The notes: generated by a model from the letters alone, not told the origin. A stretch of DNA of 9,910 nt from Gammaproteobacteria bacterium (GCA_003485715.1 DNIF01000233.1:1-9910); one strand, 5' to 3'. Positions 1-6,567 are shown, counted from the stretch's first letter. Numbers and translations: made by a program.

Positions 1-301
1 TGAGACGACCGGTCTCGCGGGCATGGGCACGCGCCACTTCGATGGCGGCAGGGGAGGCATCGATGCCGGTAACACGCGCCCCAGCCGCCGCCAGTGCCTC
101 GGTGAGGAGGCCGCCACCGCAGCCGACATCGAGCACCCGGGCACCCGCTAGGTTTGCGAGCTCAGCGATCCAGGCCGTGCGGATGGGGTTGATGTCGTGC
201 AGTGCACGGAAGTCGCCGTGTCGGTCCCACCAGTGGCTGGCAGAACTATCGAAGCGCTCGACTTCCGCTGGGTCGAGGTTGGGAGATGCCGGAGAGCTCA
301 T
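1..301 (-). CDS. ubiG: Ubiquinone biosynthesis O-methyltransferase UbiG, N-terminal part (cut by the window edge)
   Basis: This gene starts at an ATG (301) and runs off the left edge, leaving 100 codons. The protein matches the start of UbiG, the SAM-dependent methyltransferase that does both O-methylations of the ubiquinone ring. The visible marks are the family N-terminal block (ERFD...HWWD, about residues 15-26), the INPIR stretch (38-41) and SAM-binding motif I, VLDVGCGGG (56-64), with the acidic residue after strand 2 in TGID (D81). An AGAGGA Shine-Dalgarno lies 12 nt upstream, a little far; GGAAG inside the same stretch would be 10 nt away. The gene is separated by 195 nt from the end of the signalling operon, so it probably has its own promoter, although no convincing -35/-10 pair is visible. 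The identification is secure from the N-terminal signature; the C-terminal half cannot be judged here. Confidence 0.94.
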   Translation of the reverse strand, partial: MSSPASPNLDPAEVERFDSSASHWWDRHGDFRALHDINPIRTAWIAELANLAGARVLDVGCGGGLLTEALAAAGARVTGIDASPAAIEVARAHARETGRL

Positions 302-466
302 CGGTCGGAAGCTTCCTCTTGAATGGACTTCTGGGAGCAGGGAGCCCGGTGGCATCGGTGTACATGCCACTTGCACGATGCATTTCGGGACCGGGCGGAA
401 GCCTAGCACGCGACCTGCAACCGCTGGTGCGTGCCGGGTCAGTGACGCCGGAGGATGTTGGGCCGG

Positions 467-493
467 CCAGGACAGGCCAGGAGCCTGTCCTGG
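467..493 (-). terminator. Strong hairpin after the signalling operon, possible terminator without a U-tract
   Basis: CCAGGACAGGC (467-477) pairs perfectly with GCCTGTCCTGG (483-493), giving an 11-bp GC-rich stem with a 5-nt loop. It begins 3 nt after the stop codon of the last gene of the minus-strand operon. No run of U follows on the minus strand, so it does not fit a textbook intrinsic terminator. It could instead be a 3'-end stabiliser, or end transcripts together with Rho. Position and strength make a 3'-end role likely. Confidence 0.5.
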
Positions 494-496
494 GAG

Positions 497-817
497 TCAG
501 CTGGTGAAGGTAATGAACGCCATGAAGGCGGCCGTCACCAATGCAATCGATAACCCCAGTGATGTGAGCACCCGCAGCATGAGCGAACGGCGAGGGGGCG
601 CGCGCCAGCGCGCCGGCAACGGCTGGGTTGCCAGGAAGGTGTCGGGCTCCACGCCCGCGACTCCGGGGGCGTCCGCATCCGCCTGCAGGCGACCAGCGAC
701 GACCGACTCGATGAAGGAACGCCGCGCAGCGCGATAGTGGACGGTACTGAGTTCGCCGCAGGCGTGCCGACCACACAATCGGCGCAGACCGCCCCGGGGC
801 AGTTCTTCAGCGCTCAT
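497..817 (-). CDS. Small protein with a C-terminal membrane anchor, last gene of the kinase/phosphatase operon; function unknown
   Basis: I do not recognise this 106-aa protein. The ATG (817) lies inside the end of the kinase gene, an 11-nt overlap. AAGG and AGG Shine-Dalgarno-like triplets sit 9 and 5 nt upstream, which supports coupled translation. The N-terminal part has a small Cys/His cluster (C15, H18, C20) followed by a basic helix-like stretch (VHYRAARRSFIESV, 26-39). This faintly recalls bacterial zinc-ribbon proteins, but the second Cys pair is missing. A polar, Pro/Ala-rich linker follows. The C-terminus is a hydrophobic segment (about 81-103) ending three residues before the stop, as in a tail-anchored protein with its N-terminus in the cytoplasm. 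It may be a membrane partner or substrate of the kinase; that is inference from position. The reading frame is supported by the overlap and the clear membrane segment. Confidence 0.7.
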   Translation of the reverse strand: MSAEELPRGGLRRLCGRHACGELSTVHYRAARRSFIESVVAGRLQADADAPGVAGVEPDTFLATQPLPARWRAPPRRSLMLRVLTSLGLSIALVTAAFMAFITFTS

Positions 818-2504
818 TGGCACCTGCCTTCGCTTCAGGGGGGCGGTCCCGCCAGAGTGCGCTGGCCTCTGCCTGGAAAGCGCTGGCCAGCGCCACATCA
901 CCGCGTATTCCGGCCTCGGTGGCGCGATGCAGGGCGCGCTCGGCCGCGGCCATGCGTTCCTCCAGGCGCGTTGCGACAGCCACGGCATCGGCCTTGGTAC
1001 GCGCGGTGGCCGGCAGCGTGGCCAGCAGCGTGTGTGCCGCAGTCAGGCGGCCCTCGGCCATCTGTTGTTGCAGACGAGCCAGGGTGGCACTGATGATGCG
1101 CGGATTTGCCGCTGGTGCCATGGATTCGGTGGCCGGCATGGCGTCATTGGGGGAGGGGGGCTCAGCACCGGGGCGCAACCACAGCACGAGGAGCGCCACC
1201 ACGAGCCCGCCGGCCAGCGCGCTGGTGGTGCGCCGCCAGCGCGCCAGCGTTAGGGCCAGATCGTGCAGGGACAGGCCGGGCACCGGATGCGGACGCAGAC
1301 CGTCGATGAATTCGCTGACGCTCTGGCAGCGATCCTCGCGCCGGAAGGCCAGACCGCGTGCGAGCGTTGCGTTCTGGCGTGGGCTCAGACCGCGCACCGG
1401 AGGCGGGACCAGGCCCGCATCGCGCGCGCGGTGAGCTGGAGTCTTGTTGAAGGGGTGGCGGCCCGTCAGCAATTCGTGGGTGACGCAGGCCAGCGCGTAG
1501 ATGTCATCGCGAGTGTCGGAGTCCTGCCCGTCGAGCATCTCGGCACTGGCATAGGCCGGTGTCAAAGCACCCCACTTTCCGGGGTCATAGAGCGTCTTGG
1601 CCATGTCGATCTGCCCTGGTGTCTTGGCAGCCCGCGCAATGCCGAAATCAAAGACCTTGATGCTGCCGTGGTCGGTCAGGAAGCAGTTGCCCGGCTTGAA
1701 GTCCGAATGCACGATCTGGCGCTCGTGTGCGTAGGAGAGCGCCGCGGCCATGTCGGCCACAAGCGGCAAGGCCTCGGTGAATGGCAGTCCGCTCCGAGGT
1801 TTCACGACCTTGCGGATGTACTGATCGAGCGGTGTGCCGACCAGGAGCTCCATGGTCATGAAGACGGTCTCACCGGCCCGATCGAAGTCGTAGACGGTCG
1901 CGATGTTGGGATGCGCCAGCTTCTGTTGCCGGCTCGCCTCGCGGGCCAGTGCGATGTAGGCGTCGGGGTAGCGCTGGAAGTCCTCGTTCAGCACCTTGAG
2001 TGCTACCCAGGGATTCTTGTCTTCGACCTCCACCTTGCGCAGGTCCCGGCCCTTGAACACCGTGCTCATGCCCCCCGTGCCGATGACGGCATCGAGGATG
2101 AAACGCTCCTTCAGGATGGCTCCCGGACCGAGGACGAGTTGCTCGGCTGGTGCAGCCGTCGTCAGTGCAGGAGATCCGTCGGCCGCCTTGTCCGGCGCGG
2201 GCGGGCGGGTGCGCTCTCCGTGCAGATTGAAATCCACCCTTCGCCGCGGATCCCGGGCAGCCTCGCCGGCAATCGGACGGGCGATGGGGGCATATTCTGG
2301 TGGGGAGCGGCGCACGTGGGCACGGATGTGGGCCAGGTGCGCGGCACGGATATCGCCGCGGCCGTAGGCGGCATCGAGACGCGCGAGCACCTCGCGGGTG
2401 AGCCCCGGGGCCCGCGCGAGGGTGCGGTCCAGGTTGTGCAGGACTGCGCCAAGACACACCTTGCCACGACCGAGTGCGCGCAGGGTTTCGTCGAAGTTCG
2501 CCAT
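807..2504 (-). CDS. Hanks-type Ser/Thr protein kinase with one transmembrane segment (HSD, non-RD catalytic loop)
   Basis: The 565-aa protein phosphorylates Ser/Thr on other proteins. A 125-residue helical and then disordered N-terminal region precedes the kinase domain (about 134-405). Visible kinase motifs are the glycine loop GTGGMSTVF (142-150), VALK with Lys170, Glu189 in helix C, HSDFKPGN (266-273) with catalytic Asp268 and Asn273, DFG (286-288), SAE in place of APE (320-322) and DDIY (333-336). The Arg before the catalytic Asp is Ser, so activation-loop control may differ from RD kinases. A hydrophobic segment (about 428-444) suggests one membrane span, followed by a roughly 120-residue Ala-rich helical domain, probably periplasmic. 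The ATG at 2504 is chosen because upstream sequence in this frame is the phosphatase gene read out of frame. It starts 13 nt after the phosphatase stop with only a weak ribosome site, suggesting reinitiation. Confidence 0.93.
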   Translation of the reverse strand: MANFDETLRALGRGKVCLGAVLHNLDRTLARAPGLTREVLARLDAAYGRGDIRAAHLAHIRAHVRRSPPEYAPIARPIAGEAARDPRRRVDFNLHGERTRPPAPDKAADGSPALTTAAPAEQLVLGPGAILKERFILDAVIGTGGMSTVFKGRDLRKVEVEDKNPWVALKVLNEDFQRYPDAYIALAREASRQQKLAHPNIATVYDFDRAGETVFMTMELLVGTPLDQYIRKVVKPRSGLPFTEALPLVADMAAALSYAHERQIVHSDFKPGNCFLTDHGSIKVFDFGIARAAKTPGQIDMAKTLYDPGKWGALTPAYASAEMLDGQDSDTRDDIYALACVTHELLTGRHPFNKTPAHRARDAGLVPPPVRGLSPRQNATLARGLAFRREDRCQSVSEFIDGLRPHPVPGLSLHDLALTLARWRRTTSALAGGLVVALLVLWLRPGAEPPSPNDAMPATESMAPAANPRIISATLARLQQQMAEGRLTAAHTLLATLPATARTKADAVAVATRLEERMAAAERALHRATEAGIRGDVALASAFQAEASALWRDRPPEAKAGANER

Positions 2505-2517
2505 CGCCGCGACTGAC

Positions 2518-3294
2518 TCAGACGACCGAAGCCGTGGTGATATCAACCACGAGACAAGTGATGTTATCGCTTCCACCCAGCGCGAGACTCTTGTCCAACA
2601 GGGCCTTGGCGCAGGCCTCCGGGTCGTGGTTCGCGGCCAGGAGGCTCGCGATTTCCTCGTCGGCGACATGTCGATCCAGGCCATCGGAGCAGAGCAGGAA
2701 GCGGTCGCCGGCGCAGATCGGCAGCAACTCCATTTCCAGGTGCAGCGTGTCGCCCGCGCCGACGGCGCGAGTGATGCGGTTCGCAAGCGGATGATCAGCG
2801 GCAGCCGTGGCCTCCAGCAGGCCCTGGTCGATGAGCGACTGCACCACCGAGTGATCGTGCGAAAGCCGGTACATGAGGCCATTCCGCAACCGATAGGCAC
2901 GGCTGTCACCGGCCCAGAGCACTACGGCGTGCCCCTCGCGCAGCAGCAGGGCGACCACCGTCGAGCCGATGACACTACCGACTGCGAGACCTCGCTCCCG
3001 TAGGTGCTGATGCACCGAGAGGATGGCGTCCTCGGCGGCCTCGACCAAGGCGGCCAGACTGCCCTCCGAGCCCATCGTCTCCAGGCTGGCTGCGACCTGC
3101 CGGCTGGCATAGTCGCCCCGCTCGTGTCCGCCCATGCCATCGGCCACGGCCCAGACACCGAGATCGGGACGCAGCAGAAAGGCGTCCTCGTTGTGGCTGC
3201 GAACGTGGCCCCGATGGGTCGCGGAAGCACTGCGGTAAACGAATCGAAGCGACGGGCTGCCTACTCCCTCGGGAAGGTGCGAAGGGCGATTCAC
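2518..3294 (-). CDS. PP2C-family Ser/Thr protein phosphatase
   Basis: The 258-aa protein is a soluble metal-dependent phosphatase of the PP2C (PPM) family and probably removes the phosphates added by the kinase encoded next to it. The family motifs are complete: RSHNED (32-37), VADGMGG (50-56) with metal-binding Asp52, WAGDSRAY (127-134), SHDHS (145-149), SDG (203-205) with Asp204, and GSDNIT (241-246) with Asp243. Length is typical for the bacterial stand-alone type, and there is no membrane segment. The start is a GTG (3294) sharing the bases GTGA with the stop of the cyclase gene. No clear Shine-Dalgarno precedes it, so translation is probably coupled to the gene upstream. The first 17 residues before the conserved core are variable, so a slightly later start cannot be excluded, but no better start codon is seen. 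Confidence 0.95.
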   Translation of the reverse strand: MNRPSHLPEGVGSPSLRFVYRSASATHRGHVRSHNEDAFLLRPDLGVWAVADGMGGHERGDYASRQVAASLETMGSEGSLAALVEAAEDAILSVHQHLRERGLAVGSVIGSTVVALLLREGHAVVLWAGDSRAYRLRNGLMYRLSHDHSVVQSLIDQGLLEATAAADHPLANRITRAVGAGDTLHLEMELLPICAGDRFLLCSDGLDRHVADEEIASLLAANHDPEACAKALLDKSLALGGSDNITCLVVDITTASVV

Positions 3295-4196
3295 TGCACG
3301 ATGTCGAAGGTGATGATGCCGGACGGACGCTCGTGGAAAGGACGCCCGAGGCTGATCTGGCCGCTGCCATTCAGGGCCATTTCCTCACGGCGCAGGAAGT
3401 GTTCGTCGCCGTCCTGCAGCAAATAAGTGCCATTCAGGCTCTGGTCGATGAGGAAGAAGCGGCCGCGACGGAACTCGACCACGGCGTGCTGGCGTGAGGC
3501 GAGGCTCTCATCCACGGCGATCTCCGCGCTGGAGCTGCGCCCGAGCACAGTACGGGTGCGCTCCGCGTTCACGCTGTAGGTGCGGCCACGATAGGCGAGG
3601 GTGAGGTAGCCGGGCTCGGCGCCCATGGTCTTGAGCACGCCGCTACCCATGCGGGTAGCGTCGTCCTGCAGCCAGAGCAGCTCGTGCAATTCCATCGTCT
3701 CGCTCTTGCCCTTGACGTTCTCGCGGGCGATGAGCCGGCAGGAGGCCTGCAGGATGGGGCCGAAGCCCTCGAAGGTCTCGCGCGTGGTGATGATCTGCCC
3801 GGCCTTGGCCTCGGCTGCCATGCGGGCAGCGATGTTCACCGCGTCGCCGTAGACGTCACCGCCCTCCAGCAAGGCCGGCCCGAAGTGCAGGCCGACGCGG
3901 ATCGCCAGTTGCAGCCCATCGGGAATGAGGTCGCTGGTGTCGAGTTCGGCAATGGCCTCCTGCATGTCGCACACGGCGATCCCGGCGTCATCCGGCTCGA
4001 GGAAGGTGCACAGGACTTCGTCACCGATGTACTTGATGACCGTGCCGGCGTGCCTCAGGGTCACGTCGCGCAGGACGTCCAGACAGCGGGCTATGACCGC
4101 GCGCGCGATGTCGTCACCGTGGCGCTCGTAGAGTCGCGTGCTGCCCGAGATGTCGGCGAAGACGATCACGAGTTGCCGGCTTACTGGTGAACTCAC
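3291..4196 (-). CDS. Class III adenylate/guanylate cyclase fused to an FHA domain
   Basis: The 301-aa soluble protein joins a nucleotide cyclase domain (about 6-175) to a phosphothreonine-binding FHA domain (about 195-300). The cyclase keeps both metal-binding aspartates, in FADISGST (D15) and YIGDE (D59), and the transition-state pair in NIAAR (N121, R125). Lys55 and Asp118 occupy the base-selecting positions, the combination usual for ATP, so cAMP is the expected product. The FHA domain shows GRS (219-221), SRQH (234-237) and NGT (255-257), its ligand-binding signature. The GTG start (4196) has a GGAG 6 nt upstream. It is the first gene of the operon with the phosphatase and kinase, which suggests that its FHA domain binds a kinase target, or its own phosphorylated partner, to control cyclase activity. 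No membrane segment is present, so it is cytoplasmic unless recruited. Confidence 0.95.
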   Translation of the reverse strand: MSSPVSRQLVIVFADISGSTRLYERHGDDIARAVIARCLDVLRDVTLRHAGTVIKYIGDEVLCTFLEPDDAGIAVCDMQEAIAELDTSDLIPDGLQLAIRVGLHFGPALLEGGDVYGDAVNIAARMAAEAKAGQIITTRETFEGFGPILQASCRLIARENVKGKSETMELHELLWLQDDATRMGSGVLKTMGAEPGYLTLAYRGRTYSVNAERTRTVLGRSSSAEIAVDESLASRQHAVVEFRRGRFFLIDQSLNGTYLLQDGDEHFLRREEMALNGSGQISLGRPFHERPSGIITFDIVQ

Positions 4197-4320
4197 GCAG
4201 CGCTCCGTGGACGCCCGGGCACCGGGGATGCGCAGGAAATGCCGGACACAGGCGGGGCCAACGGCGTCTGCTCAGGGCGGGAAGGGTGTTTAATGGGCAT
4301 GCTCGGGCGGTCTGGGTCTG

Positions 4321-4491
4321 ATGAAGTACTGCCTCGACGGTAACCCGGAAAACGTGCCCGCCAAGCGTATCCGCAAAGGTGGGGACGGGCCACTGCAATC
4401 AGGGTTGGTCAAACTGAGCGGTGACAATCGGCGTCCGGAGGCCGCGTGCTACGCTGCGTCCGGACGCGGACTGTGTGCCAATGCGTGTTGA
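4321..4491 (+). CDS. Possible 56-aa Cys-containing small ORF in the divergent gap (doubtful)
   Basis: An ATG at 4321 opens 56 codons ending in TGA at 4489-4491. The first 23 codons end mostly in G or C, as expected for genes in this genome, and encode a polar, Lys/Arg-rich peptide beginning MKYCLDGNPENV. Codon choice is less gene-like later. The translation has four cysteines (positions 4, 43, 52 and 56), the last just before the stop. There is no good Shine-Dalgarno. It could be a leader peptide for the isomerase gene, a gene remnant or chance. I recognise no family. Confidence 0.2.
   Translation: MKYCLDGNPENVPAKRIRKGGDGPLQSGLVKLSGDNRRPEAACYAASGRGLCANAC
4431..4467. repeat. 12-bp perfect palindrome with an upstream 9-nt direct copy, possible operator
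   Basis: GCGTCCGGACGC (4456-4467) is a perfect 12-bp inverted repeat. Its first nine bases, GCGTCCGGA, also occur at 4431-4439, so the copies start 25 nt apart. Lying in a divergent promoter region upstream of the isomerase gene, the pair could be a binding site for a dimeric regulator. GC-rich sequence makes short palindromes fairly common, so this is suggestive only. Confidence 0.35.
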
Positions 4492-4535
4492 GCACGGGTC
4501 GCCTGTCCGGGCCTCTGGATACAAGAATGGATTTC

Positions 4536-4539
4536 GGGA
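4536..4539 (+). promoter_or_regulatory. Ribosome binding site deciding the isomerase start
   Basis: GGGA lies 8 nt before the ATG at 4548. Other in-frame starts (4446, 4527) have no comparable site and would put charged residues ahead of the signal-anchor segment. Confidence 0.5.
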
Positions 4540-4547
4540 TTCGCGGC

Positions 4548-5756
4548 ATGGGAAACACTCACTTCTTATCGGTCATCATCGTTGCCACCGCAGTGGGGTT
4601 TGCCGCTGGTGCATGGCTCGGTCTCCGGTCGGCGGACGGGCCACCCGCAAACGAGGTGCCGGTGGCGATGCCTGTGCCTGCCGGCAGCGGCGCGCCGGCA
4701 GGGGAGGCTGCCCCGCAGGTTTCGCTCGCTGGCCGGTCGGTCGCTGCCCCTGGCGTGCCTGCCGCGGGGGAGACGGCATCCGCGGCCGCGGGGCAACCCT
4801 TGGAGGACCGTGTCGCAGGCGTGGTGTCTGTCACTGCACCCGCCCTGACGCTGGCGGATATCGAGGCCCTGCTCGGGGCCCTGCCCGCGAACGAACGCGA
4901 CACCTGGTTGGCCGACGCCGAGGCCCTCGGTCGGTTGGTGGAGGAGGAATCCGCCCTGCGCTCGGTACTGACCGCCGCGGAGGTAAACCGGGCCCTCGAC
5001 GACTCCCTCACGGCACTTCTCGTACAGCGAGCACGCGACCGCACGCTGGTGGACCTCTACCTCACCCGGGTGGTGCGCGCAAACCTGAGCCCCGACTGGC
5101 CGGCAGAGGCGGATATCGCGCGGCTCTTGCGCGAACAGCCTGAGCGTTTCCTTCTGCCTGAGCGAGTGCCGGTCTGGCAGATCTTCCTGCCGCTCGAGGA
5201 GGGTGCCGAGGCTGAGGGTGAGACCGCGGTACTCGCACGTGCGCGAGAATTCTCGAGCACCTTGCGCAAGGGCAAGGCCGATTTTGCCGTGCTTGCCGGT
5301 CAACATTCCGCCCATGCGGCGAGCCGTTCGGCAGGCGGCTACATGGGCCTGCTTGCGGTGGCTGACCTGCTGCCGGAGCTGCGCGAGTTGCTGGGCCGCC
5401 TTCCGCCCGGAACGGTGAGCGAGCCCGTGCGCAGCCCCCAGGGTTTTCATATCGTGCGTTTTGGTGAGCGGTTGCCGGAACGCGCGCTGCCCGAGGCGGA
5501 GGCGAAACCGCTGGCCAGGGAGCTGCTGGTGCGGGACGCGACCGTCGCAATCCGCGAGGCGGCGCTGAAGAAGATCCGCGAGACCCATCCAGTGACCGTC
5601 AGTGCGGATGAGGTCGACGCGTGGCACCAGGCCCTGTTATCCCGTGACTGGTCCGACGGTGAGCGGGATGTGGGAAGCGCGCAGGCTACGAACGGAGAGC
5701 AGAGGCCAGCGCTCGACGCGGATGCAGCCGGGGCATGGGCGCAGCCGAGTCCCTAG
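4548..5756 (+). CDS. Membrane-anchored parvulin-type peptidyl-prolyl cis-trans isomerase (PpiC-like)
   Basis: The 402-aa protein has an N-terminal hydrophobic signal anchor (about 6-26), an Ala/Pro/Gly-rich linker (to about 97), a helical region (98-200) and a parvulin domain (about 205-308). Such proteins help fold exported proteins by isomerising prolyl bonds. The parvulin domain shows SAGGYMG (261-267), the LPPGTVSEPV stretch (285-294) and GFHIVRF (299-305) with the conserved second histidine (H301). The usual first histidine of the family (as in ASHIL) is replaced by glutamine in VWQIFL (209-214), so catalytic activity may be reduced and chaperone function more important. The ATG at 4548 puts the anchor right at the N-terminus; 4527 is an alternative adding seven residues. 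The SapC-family gene follows 47 nt later and is probably cotranscribed. The family assignment is good; the client proteins are unknown. Confidence 0.85.
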   Translation: MGNTHFLSVIIVATAVGFAAGAWLGLRSADGPPANEVPVAMPVPAGSGAPAGEAAPQVSLAGRSVAAPGVPAAGETASAAAGQPLEDRVAGVVSVTAPALTLADIEALLGALPANERDTWLADAEALGRLVEEESALRSVLTAAEVNRALDDSLTALLVQRARDRTLVDLYLTRVVRANLSPDWPAEADIARLLREQPERFLLPERVPVWQIFLPLEEGAEAEGETAVLARAREFSSTLRKGKADFAVLAGQHSAHAASRSAGGYMGLLAVADLLPELRELLGRLPPGTVSEPVRSPQGFHIVRFGERLPERALPEAEAKPLARELLVRDATVAIREAALKKIRETHPVTVSADEVDAWHQALLSRDWSDGERDVGSAQATNGEQRPALDADAAGAWAQPSP

Positions 5757-5790
5757 CAGCAACCGAAAACCCGCCTGAGGCCCTGCGCCC

Positions 5791-5795
5791 GAGGA
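5791..5795 (+). promoter_or_regulatory. Ribosome binding site deciding the SapC start
   Basis: GAGGA lies 8 nt before the GTG at 5804. It favours this start over an in-frame ATG at 5735, which overlaps the isomerase gene and lacks a properly spaced site. Confidence 0.6.
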
Positions 5796-5803
5796 TCCCG
5801 CCC

Positions 5804-6562
5804 GTGAGCACGCCCGCCCCCATCAAGCCGTTGTTCTATAGCCAGTTCGTCCCGGTCGCCGCCGAACTCCATCGCGACCTCTTCCTCGACCCGGCCGCGG
5901 GCTTTGGCTTTGCGAGCGACACCAATTCCGTCTATTTGCTGGCCGTGGAGTTCGCCGCTGCCGCGCGCGAGTACCCCATCGTCTTCGCCGACGTCGACGA
6001 GGGCCGCGTCGTGCCAGTGGTCATGCTGGGTCTGCGACCACGCCAGAACCTCTACCTCGCCGCCGACGGTCGCTGGCAGGCTGACTACCTGCCGGCCTAT
6101 GTGCGCCGCTATCCCTTTTTGCTGGCGAGCGCTGAGCCTGGCGCGGGTGAGGAGATGCGGTACACGGTCTGCCTCGACAGCACTTGGGCCGGATTCAACC
6201 GTGAGGCCAGGGGTGAACGGTTGCTCGCCGCAGACGGTTCACCCGCCCCACTGATGGAGCGCGCGCTGAGCTTTCTGCGGGAATTCCACACCCAATGGTT
6301 GTTGACCGAGGCCTTCTGCGAGCGCATCCAGGCCCTGGGGTTGTTGCAATCGATGACTGCCAACGTGCGCACCGCGGCCGGCGAGGAGTTCTCGGTGTCG
6401 GGATTCTCCTGCGTGCAGCGCGAGGTCCTGCATGCGCTCGACGCGGCGACGCTCAAGGAACTGGCCGCCAACGATTACCTGCAGGCCATTTATCTGCACC
6501 TCTGGTCGCTGGACAACCAGCAGCGGCTGCTTGCACGCTACGAGCGGCGAGGCGTCGTCTGA
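5804..6562 (+). CDS. SapC-family protein
   Basis: The 252-aa protein resembles the SapC family (Pfam PF07277). The family is named after a Campylobacter fetus protein linked to S-layer export, but its biochemical role in most Proteobacteria is unknown. Family-like blocks are the N-terminal FYSQFVPV (11-18), the central YLPAYVRRYPFLL (95-107), FHTQWLLTEAFCERIQALGLL (161-181) and the C-terminal YLHLWSLDNQQRL (230-242). No signal peptide or membrane segment is seen, so the protein is probably cytoplasmic. The GTG start is chosen for its GAGGA site and because the preceding frame is Pro/Glu-rich and unlike the family. It follows the parvulin-type isomerase by 47 nt on the same strand, which suggests a shared link to protein export or the envelope, by inference only. 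Confidence 0.85.
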   Translation: MSTPAPIKPLFYSQFVPVAAELHRDLFLDPAAGFGFASDTNSVYLLAVEFAAAAREYPIVFADVDEGRVVPVVMLGLRPRQNLYLAADGRWQADYLPAYVRRYPFLLASAEPGAGEEMRYTVCLDSTWAGFNREARGERLLAADGSPAPLMERALSFLREFHTQWLLTEAFCERIQALGLLQSMTANVRTAAGEEFSVSGFSCVQREVLHALDAATLKELAANDYLQAIYLHLWSLDNQQRLLARYERRGVV

Positions 6563-6567
6563 GCGAA

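Larger units (their letters stand above)
4197..4547. promoter_or_regulatory. Divergent intergenic region between the signalling operon and the isomerase/SapC genes
   Basis: These 351 nt separate two divergent transcription units, so they must carry promoters for both, or be read from one. The sequence contains a GGAG ribosome site for the cyclase gene (4203-4206), a 12-bp palindrome with a partial upstream copy, a possible 56-codon ORF, and a GGGA ribosome site for the isomerase (4536-4539). A weak minus-strand promoter candidate is TTGGCG and TACCGT with a 16-nt spacer (4337-4364). It matches the sigma-70 consensus poorly and would lie about 140 nt before the cyclase start. No good plus-strand promoter is visible. 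Confidence 0.5.

Noticed and set aside
246..776. 176-codon minus-strand frame overlapping the small tail-anchored gene and the ubiG gap
   Set aside because: It is Arg/Pro-rich, overlaps two better supported genes in another frame and crosses the terminator-like hairpin.
1263..2516. 417-codon open frame on the plus strand, opposite the kinase gene
   Set aside because: The opposite strand encodes a full kinase with all motifs. Long antisense frames are common in GC-rich genes, and the translation shows no domain.
2505..2909. Extension of the kinase frame upstream to 2909
   Set aside because: This stretch is the phosphatase gene in another frame, and the kinase-like N-terminus begins only at the ATG at 2504.
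4114..4398. 94-codon minus-strand frame upstream of, and overlapping, the cyclase start
   Set aside because: It overlaps the well-supported cyclase gene in a different frame and has no recognisable features or ribosome site.
4566..5627. 353-codon open frame on the minus strand, opposite the isomerase gene
   Set aside because: The plus strand has the signal anchor and parvulin motifs; the minus-strand translation resembles nothing and has no ribosome site.
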